64,000 bases of DNA from Clostridium_AD sp050717635 (GCF_050717635.1 NZ_JBOITO010000003.1:1-64000); one strand, 5' to 3'; shown: positions 54,451 to 63,418, numbered from the stretch's first letter. Notes: generated by a model from the letters alone, not told the origin. Numbers and translations are program-made.

Positions 54451-54775
54451 TTAATTCTTCCCCCAATATCTTATTAACTGATTTTGAAATTTTATCCCAG
54501 GAGTTACAAAAATCTGAGAATTCATCTTTCCCTAGTTTAGTTAGAGAATAGTATTTTCGCTTTGGTCCAAGTGGAGAGTCTCTGCTAATTGATGATAACA
54601 AACCATTTTTCTCTAGTCTAATTAGCAGTGGATATAAAGTTCCTTCAGATAAATCATCAAAACCATTGTTTTTTAATGAACTGTATAATTCATATCCGTA
54701 AGTTTCCTTTTGTAAAATTATTTTCAAAATACAACCTTCTAGAATTCCTTTCAATAGCTGAGAAGAATTTGCCAT
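54443..54775 (-). CDS. PadR-family transcriptional regulator
   Basis: The 110-residue protein has the PadR winged helix: LLKGILEGCILKIILQKETYGYELYSSLKN (recognition of the DNA-binding helix follows) and the wing/conserved segment LSEGTLYPLLIRLEKNGLLSS with PKRKYYSLT. It is a likely repressor of its own operon, since an inverted repeat overlaps the promoter just upstream. The downstream membrane gene overlaps by 8 nt. The ligand is unknown. Confidence 0.9.
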   Translation of the reverse strand: MANSSQLLKGILEGCILKIILQKETYGYELYSSLKNNGFDDLSEGTLYPLLIRLEKNGLLSSISRDSPLGPKRKYYSLTKLGKDEFSDFCNSWDKISKSVNKILGEELNE

Positions 54776-54789
54776 TTTATATCACCTAC

Positions 54790-54826
54790 CTTGCAATGCA
54801 TCTTAGTAGCTATATTGTATTGCAAG
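54790..54826 (-). promoter_or_regulatory. inverted repeat operator candidate of PadR
   Basis: CTTGCAAT (54790-54797) and ATTGCAAG (54819-54826) form a perfect inverted repeat with a 21-nt centre, overlapping the promoter spacer and start site. PadR proteins bind such dyads, so autoregulation is likely. Confidence 0.5.
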
Positions 54827-54842
54827 TATGCTATTATGTCAA
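54814..54842 (-). promoter_or_regulatory. sigma-A promoter of the PadR operon
   Basis: Minus strand: TTGACA (54842-54837), 17-nt spacer, TACAAT (54819-54814). Near consensus, about 40 nt before the PadR start codon. Confidence 0.75.
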
Positions 54843-54850
54843 GGACTGGA

Positions 54851-54896
54851 TAAAGTATAGCCCTTAAGATTATTAATCTTAAGGGCTATACTTTAT
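54851..54896. terminator. bidirectional-looking terminator with 20-bp stem
   Basis: TAAAGTATAGCCCTTAAGAT (54851-54870) pairs perfectly with its inverse at 54876-54895. It ends the minus-strand gene at 54896. Confidence 0.88.
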
Positions 54897-55576
54897 TACT
54901 CGTTATTATTTTGTAATTCATCAAATCTTTTCATTACCTCAGTGTAGGTGTCTTTGCAAATCTGTGGTAAATCACTTTTGGTTGCACTATTAAACTCTAA
55001 TCCGGCCTCTGAAAAACCTTTTTCCACAGCATCTCTCATTTGTTGTAATTTTTGGGGGTCATCTCCTGCAATAGCCTTTGCCATAGTCATTATACGATCT
55101 GCCACTGCATTTACAGAATATGCGCCGCCTTCTTCTATTGCTTTAGCAGCACCTTCTGGAGTTGTTGCCAGTTGTGGGTATGCATTTTTAACAGAACCAA
55201 ATATTTTAGTAAGTAAATCTGTAGTTTTTTTAGGCATTTGATCTGTCTCATTTTGGATTGATTTTCCTAGTAATCTATTTTGAATATTTATTGTGTCACG
55301 TATGAATTTTTTTATGAGATCTGTTTTAAAATTTGCTTGTTCTTCTTTTAAAGCTTTAACTTCTTCTGTGGAAAGTTTTTTCCTTAAAGGCTTATAAGTT
55401 GGATTTGTTTCATCTGTTTCTGTAGATTTAATAAATGTATCAGTTTTTAAATCTTTCGATTCCTCTTTAATTTTTGAAGGATTACTATTTTCATCATTTT
55501 TAGAAACTACTTTTCTTGTATCATTTGTAAGTGCATAATTTGATGTGGTTGTCTCATTAATTCCAATTATATTCAT
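54896..55576 (-). CDS. DUF5610-like hypothetical protein (226 aa)
   Basis: The protein has a low-complexity Asn/Lys/Glu/Thr-rich first half (residues 1-65) and a helical C-terminal domain (about 130-220) containing GGAYSVNAVADRIMTMAKAIAGDD and ending TYTEVMKRFDELQ. The C-terminal domain matches a DUF5610-type module found in Clostridium and some Gram-negatives; the function is unknown. No signal peptide is present. A GGGGGGAAG ribosome binding site precedes the ATG. Confidence 0.7.
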   Translation of the reverse strand: MNIIGINETTTSNYALTNDTRKVVSKNDENSNPSKIKEESKDLKTDTFIKSTETDETNPTYKPLRKKLSTEEVKALKEEQANFKTDLIKKFIRDTINIQNRLLGKSIQNETDQMPKKTTDLLTKIFGSVKNAYPQLATTPEGAAKAIEEGGAYSVNAVADRIMTMAKAIAGDDPQKLQQMRDAVEKGFSEAGLEFNSATKSDLPQICKDTYTEVMKRFDELQNNNE

Positions 55577-55682
55577 ATATCTAAATACTTCCCCCCCTTT
55601 GTCATTATTATTTTTTTGTCTTGTTATATTATCGTTTAATTTCGTGCTAACTTAACAACAACAGGGGTATAAGGTTTAATAA

Positions 55683-56399
55683 TTACGATTGTAATAAAAA
55701 ATTATAGTTATCACTCATAAATTTTAAAATAACAGTTGCTATTAATGATTGACCACCAACATTTGGATGTATTCCATCTTTACATAAGAACTGAGTATAA
55801 TCGCTATACTTTAAAAACTCTGTTCTCACATCTATAAGCACAGTATTAGTGGCATTAGCTACCTCAGTGATTATATTGTTATATGAATTATGCCAGTTAA
55901 AAATATTATCCTTTGTACCTAACCATTGTAAAATGTTTTGCTCGGAAGATGCATCTTCTTTTGCAACCCATTTAAAATATTTTAGTGGATCCAGTGGTGG
56001 TAAGGTCATAAGAATAGGGAGTATGTGATTAGTTTTTAATGTGTCTATCATGGAAAGCAGTGTTTCGCGAAAAGTAGAAATATCAGTATTTGGTTTGTAT
56101 TCCATGTCAGGATTTTTAGCAATATCATCCCAATTATAATCGCAGTCATTACCGCCAAATTCTATTAAAACAACATCAGGTGATTTTTTGATAACATCAT
56201 TATACATTTTACTTGCACCACGTATAATTGTATTACCAAATTTACCGGCATTGTATACTTTCCCTTTTATTTTATCAGAAAGGATGGTAGTAAAGTTTTC
56301 TTTAGATGGTGTATATTTAGATTTTATATCATCATAAATAATTCCCCTTGTAATAGAATCACCAAAGGTTACAAAAATGTAACTATCTTTTATTTCCAT
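55683..56399 (-). CDS. SGNH/GDSL-family hydrolase
   Basis: The 238-residue protein has the SGNH blocks: FGDSITRG with the catalytic Ser (about residue 14), the Gly in block II (NAGKFGNT), FGGNDCD in block III and DGIHPNVGG near the C-terminus with the catalytic Asp/His. It is likely an esterase or lipase acting in the cytosol, as no signal peptide is visible. GGAGG (AGGTTAAT region) lies before the start ATG. It is divergent from pyruvate carboxylase. Confidence 0.9.
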   Translation of the reverse strand: MEIKDSYIFVTFGDSITRGIIYDDIKSKYTPSKENFTTILSDKIKGKVYNAGKFGNTIIRGASKMYNDVIKKSPDVVLIEFGGNDCDYNWDDIAKNPDMEYKPNTDISTFRETLLSMIDTLKTNHILPILMTLPPLDPLKYFKWVAKEDASSEQNILQWLGTKDNIFNWHNSYNNIITEVANATNTVLIDVRTEFLKYSDYTQFLCKDGIHPNVGGQSLIATVILKFMSDNYNFLLQS

Positions 56400-56704
56400 A
56401 ATTAACCTCCATAAAATTTAATTATAACGTATAAATTGATTAGATTAATTCATTTAATATATATTAATAATATATCATATAAATACTAACAATTCAATAC
56501 ATAGTTATTAAAACTATGTATTGAATATTTATTTATCTTCTCCTAAAGTTTGAAGAATTATTCTTTAAGTTATCTTTTACTATTTTTATAAAAATATGAC
56601 GGTCTGAGAAAATTAAATTGCATTCTTACTAAATATACTGTATCCTATTAAATAATGATAATGAATAATAAAGTGAGTTAAAGGTTAAAACAGGGGGTAT
56701 TAAA
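56400..56704. other. 305-nt divergent region between the SGNH hydrolase and pyruvate carboxylase genes
   Basis: No gene is seen. The main feature is the perfect 14-bp inverted repeat at 56493-56525. The rest is very AT-rich. I cannot assign confident promoters to either gene. Confidence 0.5.
56493..56525. repeat. 14-bp perfect inverted repeat in a divergent promoter region
   Basis: TTCAATACATAGTT (56493-56506) and AACTATGTATTGAA (56512-56525) form a perfect stem with a five-base loop. No gene ends nearby on either strand, so an operator is more likely than a terminator. Confidence 0.6.
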
Positions 56705-59700
56705 GTGAAAAAATTTAAAAGAGTATTAGTAGCGAATAGAGGCGAAATTGCCATAAGAATTTTTAGGGCCTGTCATGAACTGGGAATTCGTACGGTGGCA
56801 ATTTATTCTAATGAGGACAAATATTCACTGTTTAAAACTAAGGCAGATGAAGCTTATTTAATTGGAGAAAATAGAAGTCCTGTTGATGCTTATCTAAACA
56901 TTGAAGAAATAATCAGTATTGCACTTAAAAAAGGGGTAGATGCCATTCACCCTGGGTATGGATTTTTATCAGAGAACCCTGAATTTGCAAAAAAATGTAC
57001 TAGAGCAGGTATTGAATTTATAGGACCAACGGCAGAAATGATGGATAAACTTGGGGATAAAATTAAATCTAAAATTGTAGCAAAGGCGGTAGGAGTTCCT
57101 ACAATACCTGGCGATGAAAAAAATATTGAAACAATAGAGGACGCTACGAAACTAGCAAGGAAATGTGGTTATCCCGTTATGCTAAAGGCAGTTGCTGGTG
57201 GCGGTGGTCGTGGTATGAGAATTGTAAAAAATGAAGAAGAACTCGCTTCATCTTATAAAAGTGCCAGGAGTGAAGCAAAAAAAGCATTTGGTATAGATAA
57301 GCTTTTTATAGAAAAATATCTTGAAAAGTCTAAACATATAGAAGTACAGGTTCTTGGTGATAAATTTGGCAACATTGTTCATTTGCACGAAAGGGATTGT
57401 TCTATTCAAAGAAGGCACCAAAAGGTTGTAGAGTATACACCCGCTTTCTCAATATCAGAGGAGAAAAGAAATGAAATATGTAGTGATGCATTAAAAATAG
57501 CTAAATCAGTAAATTATATAAGTGCTGGAACCTTGGAGTTTTTAGTAGATATACATGGAAACCATTATTTTATAGAAATGAATCCTAGGATTCAAGTTGA
57601 ACATACCGTTACAGAGATGGTAACAGGTATTGATATAGTGCAAAGTCAAATACTTATAGCAGAAGATTACGCACTAAATTCTTGTGAAATAGGAATTAAC
57701 TCTCAAGAAGATGTTAAAGTCCGAGGTTTTTCTATTCAATGTCGTATAACAACAGAGGATCCTTCTAATAATTTTGCACCAGATACTGGGAAAATAGAAG
57801 AGTATAGAACGGGTTCTGGCTTTGGAATAAGGCTAGATGGTGGTAATGGGTTTGCAGGAGCGGTAATCAGCCCCTATTATGATAGTCTTCTTGTAAAGAA
57901 TATTTCATGGTCTAGGACCTTTAAGGATGCTATAAAGAAGTCCATAAGAGCTGTGGAAGAAACTAAAATTACAGGAGTAAAGACTAATATAGGTTTTTTA
58001 ATTAATGTATTGAATCATCCTACTTTTTTAAAGGGGGAATGTAATACAGATTTTATTGAGGAAAATACTGATTTAATATCCATTGCACCTAAGGCAGATG
58101 AAGAAAATAGATTGCTAAAATTCATTGGAGAAAAAGTAGTGAATGAAACTAATGGCATTAAAAAACTTTATGATGTGCCGCTTGTTCCTAATATTATAGA
58201 GCCTAAAAAATTAAGTGGAACAAAACAGATTTTAGATATTCAAGGTACACAGGGTCTTTTAAAATGGATTAAAGAGCAAAATAAATTACTCTTAACGGAT
58301 TCTACAATGAGAGATGCTCATCAATCATTAATGGCAACTAGGGTGAGGACAAAGGATATGTTAAAGATAGCAAAAGCTACTTCTATGTATGGAGCGGATT
58401 TGTTTTCTCTTGATATGTGGGGGGGAGCTACTTTTGATGTAGCATACCGATATTTAAATGAATCACCATGGGAAAGGCTAATAGAACTAAGAAAGAGAAT
58501 TCCTAATGTAATGTTCCAGATGCTCATACGTGGCGCCAATGCAGTAGGCTATAAAAATTACCCGGATAATGTAATTCGTGAATTTATTAAAGAATCTGCA
58601 AATACAGGTATCGATATTTTCCGAATTTTTGATTCTCTAAATTGGCTAAAAGGGATGGAAGTTTCAATAGATGAAGTTCTTAAAAGTGGCAAGGTTGCAG
58701 AAGCTTGCATCTGTTACACCGGAGATATCTTAAACGATAAAAAGGACAAATATAATTTGGATTATTATATTAAGCTAGCAAAGGAAATTGAAAAAACAGG
58801 AGCACATATTTTAGGAATAAAAGATATGTCTGCATTACTAAAACCTCATGCTGCATTTAAGTTAGTTGATGCACTAAAGAAAGAGGTAGGAATGCCTATT
58901 CATCTTCATACTCATGATACTACAGGCAATGGAGTTGCCACGGTTCTTATGGCAGCTCAGGCTGGCGTTGACATTGTAGATACTGCTTTTAATAGTATGT
59001 CAGGACTTACAAGTCAACCAGCTTTAAACTCAATTGTTGCAGCACTTACGAATACTGAAAGGGATACTGGTATAGAACTCAAAGGGATTCAGAAAGTTTC
59101 AGATTATTGGGATGCAGTAAGGCCGGTTTACCATAAATTTGAATCGGGACTTAAATCTGGTTCTGCTGAAATTTATCGTTATGAGATTCCAGGAGGTCAA
59201 TACTCTAATTTGAAACCTCAGGTAGAAAGTTTCGGACTTTCACATAAATTTAGTGAAATTAAGGAAATGTATAAAGTTGTAAATGATATGGTGGGAGACA
59301 TTGTTAAGGTGACACCATCCTCTAAGATGGTTGGAGACTTTGCAATATTTATGGTTCAAAATGATCTTACACCGGAAAATATATACCAAAAAGCAACTAA
59401 TATTTCTTTCCCAGATTCTGTTGTAGCATATTTTAAAGGAATGATGGGTCAGCCAATGGGTGGGTTCCCAGAAAAGCTACAGAAATTAGTTTTAAAGGGA
59501 GAGGCGCCAATTACATGTAGACCTGGTGAATTACTACCAAACGAGGATTTTGGTAAAATAGAAAAACACTTAATAGAGAAATTTAGTATTATCCCAGACA
59601 AAAAAGATATATTAAGCTATTCATTATATCCTGAGGTATTTGAAAGCTATATTAAATACATTAAAGAATTTGGAGATTTAAGTAGAATTGGAAGTGATGT

Positions 59701-60133
59701 GTATTTCCACGGTCTAAATGTAGGCGAAACTTGTGAAGCAGAAGTTGCTGATGGAAAAGCTTATATGATAAAGCTTCTTAAAATCGATAAATTAGATGCA
59801 GAAGGTAATAAAAGCGTTGCTTTTGAGGTAGATGGAAATAGAAGAGAAATAAAAATAAAAGATAGACATAGTAAAAAATTGCAAGAGTTTGAATCGTCAG
59901 AAATGGCAGATTCAACAAATCCACTAGAGATTGGAGCACCAATACCGGGAGCTATATTAGCTATTCTTGTAAAAGAAGGTGATACAGTTATTGAAAATCA
60001 ACCATTAATGACAGTAGAGGCTATGAAAATGGAAACACGTGTAAGTGCTTCAGTAGCAGGTGTGGTTGAGTCAATTAAGGTTAAAGAAGGGCAACAGGTA
60101 AAGGCTGGGGAACTTTTAATGAATTTAAAATAG
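56705..60133 (+). CDS. pyc: pyruvate carboxylase
   Basis: The 1142-residue single-chain enzyme makes oxaloacetate from pyruvate and bicarbonate using ATP. The order is biotin carboxylase (residues 1-450; VANRGEIAIRIFRACHELGI, KAVAGGGGRGMRIV), carboxyltransferase (about 530-800; TTMRDAHQSLMATRVR with metal site; THDTTGNGVATVLMAAQAGVDI), a PC linker domain and a C-terminal biotin carrier with biotinyl Lys1108 in EAMKMET. The full domain set and length match the family. The GTG start follows AGGGGG. It supplies oxaloacetate for aspartate and anaplerosis, and nearby aspA consumes aspartate. A terminator follows. Confidence 0.96.
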   Translation: MKKFKRVLVANRGEIAIRIFRACHELGIRTVAIYSNEDKYSLFKTKADEAYLIGENRSPVDAYLNIEEIISIALKKGVDAIHPGYGFLSENPEFAKKCTRAGIEFIGPTAEMMDKLGDKIKSKIVAKAVGVPTIPGDEKNIETIEDATKLARKCGYPVMLKAVAGGGGRGMRIVKNEEELASSYKSARSEAKKAFGIDKLFIEKYLEKSKHIEVQVLGDKFGNIVHLHERDCSIQRRHQKVVEYTPAFSISEEKRNEICSDALKIAKSVNYISAGTLEFLVDIHGNHYFIEMNPRIQVEHTVTEMVTGIDIVQSQILIAEDYALNSCEIGINSQEDVKVRGFSIQCRITTEDPSNNFAPDTGKIEEYRTGSGFGIRLDGGNGFAGAVISPYYDSLLVKNISWSRTFKDAIKKSIRAVEETKITGVKTNIGFLINVLNHPTFLKGECNTDFIEENTDLISIAPKADEENRLLKFIGEKVVNETNGIKKLYDVPLVPNIIEPKKLSGTKQILDIQGTQGLLKWIKEQNKLLLTDSTMRDAHQSLMATRVRTKDMLKIAKATSMYGADLFSLDMWGGATFDVAYRYLNESPWERLIELRKRIPNVMFQMLIRGANAVGYKNYPDNVIREFIKESANTGIDIFRIFDSLNWLKGMEVSIDEVLKSGKVAEACICYTGDILNDKKDKYNLDYYIKLAKEIEKTGAHILGIKDMSALLKPHAAFKLVDALKKEVGMPIHLHTHDTTGNGVATVLMAAQAGVDIVDTAFNSMSGLTSQPALNSIVAALTNTERDTGIELKGIQKVSDYWDAVRPVYHKFESGLKSGSAEIYRYEIPGGQYSNLKPQVESFGLSHKFSEIKEMYKVVNDMVGDIVKVTPSSKMVGDFAIFMVQNDLTPENIYQKATNISFPDSVVAYFKGMMGQPMGGFPEKLQKLVLKGEAPITCRPGELLPNEDFGKIEKHLIEKFSIIPDKKDILSYSLYPEVFESYIKYIKEFGDLSRIGSDVYFHGLNVGETCEAEVADGKAYMIKLLKIDKLDAEGNKSVAFEVDGNRREIKIKDRHSKKLQEFESSEMADSTNPLEIGAPIPGAILAILVKEGDTVIENQPLMTVEAMKMETRVSASVAGVVESIKVKEGQQVKAGELLMNLK

Positions 60134-60165
60134 AATTATATAATAAAATAGGTTTTATAGAAGGT

Positions 60166-60200
60166 ACAAAAGAGATAGAGCATTGCTTTATCTCTTTGTG
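60166..60200 (+). terminator. intrinsic terminator after pyc
   Basis: AAAGAGATAGAGC pairs with GCTTTATCTCTTT (one mismatch), followed by GTGTG; the T-tract is part of the stem. Confidence 0.7.
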
Positions 60201-60300
60201 TGCGCTTAGTATAAGCTACCATATTCAAGTTGAATTTTAAAATATGTATGATATAATTTATACAAGTGAGAGCACTTATATATATATTGGAGGAATTATT

Positions 60301-61173
60301 ATGAAAATGAATGAATTACCAAAGTATTTTAAAGAAATAGATAATGAACTATGGTTTGAGGAAGTTGAAGTTGAGAAAAAAGATCTGAAAATAACTTATA
60401 AAGTCAATAAATGTTTTTCATATTCAAAATCACCTTATCAAGAAGTAGCTTTGATTGATACGGCAGCATTTGGTCCTTGTCTTGTGCTTGATGGTGTAAT
60501 GCAGACGACTTCTGCAGATGGGTTTATATATAATGAAATGATTACTCATATTCCGGTACTTACTCATAAAAATCCACGAAATGTGTTGGTAATTGGTGGA
60601 GGAGACTGTGGAGCGGTAAGAGAATTGTCAAAATATAAAGAACTTGAGACAATTGATATGGTGGAGCTTGACGAAGTAGTAACAAAAGAATGTATAAAAT
60701 ATCTTCCTAAAATAACTGGAGTTTCTGAATTTGATAAAAGAGTCAATTTTAAATTTGGAGATGGTGTTGAATATGTAAAGACTACTGATATTAAGTATGA
60801 TGTAATTATGGTTGATTCACCGGATCCTGAGGGTCCAGCTAAGGATTTGTTTGGTGAAGAATTTTATAAAAATGTAAAGAAATCATTAAATTTTGACGGA
60901 GTAATGGTATGTCAAAGTGAATCCCCAATGCTTCATCGTAATATAATTGAGAATACAAGAAAGATTTTGAAGAATAACTTTAAATTTGTAAGGACATATA
61001 TAGCATTTGTACCAACTTATCCAGGAGGATTATGGAGTTTTACAATGGCTTCAGATGTTTATGACCCTATCAATATGGATGTAAATAGATTGCCACAAGA
61101 AACTCGTTATTTAACAAAGAAAATTGCTAAATCTTGTTTTGATCTTCCGAATTTCATTAGTGATCTAAAATAA
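60301..61173 (+). CDS. speE: spermidine synthase (polyamine aminopropyltransferase)
   Basis: The 290-residue protein matches SpeE, which transfers an aminopropyl group from decarboxylated SAM to putrescine. Conserved parts are the N-terminal domain with SPYQEVALIDT, the nucleotide loop VLVIGGGDCGAVREL (the common GGGDGG has Cys at the fifth position) with acidic VELDE, and VDSPDPEGPA carrying the catalytic Asp. The open frame starts earlier, but ATG 60301 follows TGGAGGA. No speA, speD or speB is in the window. A membrane protein gene follows 35 nt later. Confidence 0.93.
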   Translation: MKMNELPKYFKEIDNELWFEEVEVEKKDLKITYKVNKCFSYSKSPYQEVALIDTAAFGPCLVLDGVMQTTSADGFIYNEMITHIPVLTHKNPRNVLVIGGGDCGAVRELSKYKELETIDMVELDEVVTKECIKYLPKITGVSEFDKRVNFKFGDGVEYVKTTDIKYDVIMVDSPDPEGPAKDLFGEEFYKNVKKSLNFDGVMVCQSESPMLHRNIIENTRKILKNNFKFVRTYIAFVPTYPGGLWSFTMASDVYDPINMDVNRLPQETRYLTKKIAKSCFDLPNFISDLK

Positions 61174-61207
61174 AAAAAAGGCAAGTAGCTTTAAAGGGGT
61201 AGGGATC

Positions 61208-61846
61208 ATGACTGATTTAAAAAGCATGAGTAACAAAAAGAAAGCTGAATATATATGGGATTATTATAAGTTACATATTATAGTGGCTATAGTAATTATA
61301 TGTATAGTAGGTTCTATGATACATAGTAGAATGACAAAAGTAGATTATGTATTTAATTTAACTACGATTGGAACTGTGGTAGATCAGAATAAGAAGAATG
61401 ATTTAGAAAAGCAACTTACAAGTTTTGTGGTAAAAGAAGGAGAAACGAGAAAAGAGGCTATTGTATATGTTACACCATCTGTCGGTTCAAATGGCCAGGG
61501 AGATATAATGCCGAATGAGTATATGCAGAGATTTGTTGCTATGATATCTGTCGGACAACTTGATCTTGTTTTATTAGATAAAGATATACTAGAAAATTTA
61601 GCCAAACAGGATATATTATTAAAACTTAATGATGCCCCAGGGCTTAATTTAGATTCTATAAAAAATGAAAAGGTTGAAGTTAGTGGAAGTGATAACAAAA
61701 GGGCTGTTTATGCCATAAATGTGGAAGATATTAAAATTTTCAAGGATCTTGGAATTGATACAAATAATAAGGTGATCGGTATTATTAGTTCGTGTAAACA
61801 AAAGGATAAGTCCGTTTTGGTACTGAAATGGCTTTTAAATAAGTGA
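61208..61846 (+). CDS. membrane-anchored hypothetical protein (212 aa)
   Basis: The protein begins with a cytoplasmic helix (SNKKKAEYIWDYYKLH), one membrane segment (IIVAIVIICIVGSMI, about residues 27-43) and an extracytoplasmic domain of about 165 residues rich in alternating strands. I do not recognise a named family, although clostridial proteins with the same YIWDYYK start are common. GTAGGGAT precedes ATG. It follows spermidine synthase and may share its transcript. Confidence 0.7.
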   Translation: MTDLKSMSNKKKAEYIWDYYKLHIIVAIVIICIVGSMIHSRMTKVDYVFNLTTIGTVVDQNKKNDLEKQLTSFVVKEGETRKEAIVYVTPSVGSNGQGDIMPNEYMQRFVAMISVGQLDLVLLDKDILENLAKQDILLKLNDAPGLNLDSIKNEKVEVSGSDNKRAVYAINVEDIKIFKDLGIDTNNKVIGIISSCKQKDKSVLVLKWLLNK

Positions 61847-61894
61847 TCATTTCTTTACAAGATTAAAATTTCTGTACTTTCGAAAATAACCTTT

Positions 61895-61937
61895 AAAAAG
61901 TAGCACTAATACCTGTGAGTATTAGTGCTATTTTTGA
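61895..61937. repeat. 35-bp direct repeat, copy 1 (also a terminator hairpin)
   Basis: AAAAAGTAGCACTAATACC...: bases 61895-61929 are identical to 62637-62671. The element contains an 11-bp perfect stem AGCACTAATAC/GTATTAGTGCT with loop CTGTGA. Copy 1 is followed by ATTTTTG and can act as a terminator for the upstream gene. Confidence 0.85.
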
Positions 61938-62070
61938 ACTCTATTAACTTAAATGAATAAATAGCAGAGATTTCTAAAAATAATACAATATTGAAAATAT
62001 TGGTATTATATATATTAGAATATATTGTTGTGATATAATTAGATTAATTAATGAGAAAGGTTGTGAAGAT

Positions 62071-62628
62071 ATGATACCTCAATCAAATGCAAAACCTACA
62101 TACGAAGATTTTCTTGAGATTACAAAAGATATAGAACGGGTTGAATTTATAAATGGAGAAATAATTTATATGTCGTCGCCCAGTGTTGAGCACCAACGAA
62201 TTTTAAATAAAATTAATATCCATGCATCAGAGTATTTTAAAGACTCACAATGTGAAGTATTGATTGCTCCATTAGATGTTGTATTAGAAAATGAAGAAAT
62301 GAAAAATAAAAAATCTGTTCAACCAGATATTATGATCATATGTGATAAATCAAAATTTAAAGAGAATACATATGAAGGTGTTCCAACTATGGTTATTGAG
62401 ATAACATCCCCTTCTAATGCTAGCCATGATACTATTACAAAGTTAAATTTATATGAAAGATTTAAAATCCCAGAATATTGGATAGTATCGCCTAAAAACA
62501 AAGCTGTGACAGTATATAAGTACGAAGATAAGGCATATGGAGAAAGCACTATATATACTAAAGATGATGTGGTAAAATCAGAAATATTTAAGGAGTTTTC
62601 GATTTCTATAAAAGAAATATTTGAATGA
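62071..62628 (+). CDS. Uma2-family (DUF820, PD-(D/E)XK-like) protein
   Basis: The 185-residue protein is a typical Uma2 protein. Nuclease-like core residues are D and E/K of the segments VQPDIMIICD (about residue 90) and VIEITSPSNASHDTITKLNLYE (about residue 108-130), and YWIV follows. The family is expanded in cyanobacteria and often considered a mobile or nuclease-like element; its function is not established. The ribosome binding site is GAGAAAGG. The gene sits between two identical 35-bp hairpin repeats, which may reflect insertion or duplication. Confidence 0.85.
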   Translation: MIPQSNAKPTYEDFLEITKDIERVEFINGEIIYMSSPSVEHQRILNKINIHASEYFKDSQCEVLIAPLDVVLENEEMKNKKSVQPDIMIICDKSKFKENTYEGVPTMVIEITSPSNASHDTITKLNLYERFKIPEYWIVSPKNKAVTVYKYEDKAYGESTIYTKDDVVKSEIFKEFSISIKEIFE

Positions 62629-62636
62629 TGATTATA

Positions 62637-62671
62637 AAAAAGTAGCACTAATACCTGTGAGTATTAGTGCT
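62637..62671. repeat. 35-bp direct repeat, copy 2
   Basis: Identical to copy 1 at 61895-61929 with the same 11-bp stem and loop. It begins 9 bases after the stop codon of the Uma2 gene. After it comes GCCTTC rather than a T-run. The repeats bracket 707 nt that contain essentially only the Uma2 gene. Confidence 0.85.
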
Positions 62672-62698
62672 GCCTTCTATTATTCTATTCAAACTCTT

Positions 62699-63046
62699 TT
62701 AACTGCATCTAAACATTTCTTTTTGGTTTTCTGTTGTATTGTAATTATAAAGCTCTACCAATTTTATTCCTTTGGAATCTATGTGTATTTTATCTTCATT
62801 TACAATAGTAACATTATTATTATATTTAGCGCTACGAATTCCACTTTTTGAAAAGGCTTCATCATCTTTATATTTTATATAGCCTAATTTTTTTAGTCTC
62901 CCTAAATAGAAAGCAAATTCTTGTTTTTTCTGTATTTCGTCTTCCTCTGTTAATTTATAATCTTCAATTTCAAATGACATTCCTGGCAAATTATCAGCAT
63001 CATAAATGTCAATTAGTATCTCTCGTTCTAATGTATTCAATTCCAT
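62699..63046 (-). CDS. hypothetical protein (115 aa), winged-helix/YjcQ-like
   Basis: The 115-residue protein begins with a helical segment (MELNTLEREILIDIYDADN) and contains a helix-turn-helix-like stretch FAFYLGRLKKLGYIKYKD followed by a beta hairpin, as in phage-related YjcQ-type winged helices. It may be a small DNA-binding protein, but I cannot name a family with confidence. GAGAGGGGAT precedes the ATG. Its 3' end is close to repeat copy 2. It has no obvious partner. Confidence 0.6.
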   Translation of the reverse strand: MELNTLEREILIDIYDADNLPGMSFEIEDYKLTEEDEIQKKQEFAFYLGRLKKLGYIKYKDDEAFSKSGIRSAKYNNNVTIVNEDKIHIDSKGIKLVELYNYNTTENQKEMFRCS

Positions 63047-63418
63047 ATAATCCCCTCTCGCTACAATATTAATGATTATGATTCCGTTTACAGTTTTAAT
63101 CCAAGCTACATCAAAAGCTTGATAATATATATATATTGCTTAAAATCTGTATTTATTCCTATCATAAATCATCGCTTCCTATATATGTTATTATATCACA
63201 AATATAGCATTTTATTTGTAGTATTGTGGTATGTACAATAATAATTGTTCAACAAATTCCAACAAAAATACATGGTGCCACCCACGTGGCAAGTGGCATG
63301 GTTGGTTTATATTGCAACTTAACTATTTTTTTTTATATGATTTTATGCAAATATAGATTATACTATATTTGGATATGTATAATCTTATTATACCTTTAAA
63401 AATATGGGAGATGATATT
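63047..63418. other. 372-nt divergent intergenic region
   Basis: No gene is supported. It holds the GTGCCACC repeat copy at 63275-63298 and a candidate -10 box (TATAAT, 63378-63383) for the flavodoxin gene. The rest is AT-rich sequence with no recognised structure. Confidence 0.5.
63275..63298. repeat. GTGCCACC...GTGGCA interspersed repeat, copy 2
   Basis: This 24-bp element is the exact reverse complement of 45006-45029. It contains the palindromic core CCACGTGG and lies alone in a divergent spacer. It is GC-rich compared with its surroundings. Confidence 0.8.

Noticed and set aside
61895..62671. Two 35-bp repeats as a CRISPR array
   Set aside because: There are only two copies 700 nt apart with a coding gene between them, and no cas genes.
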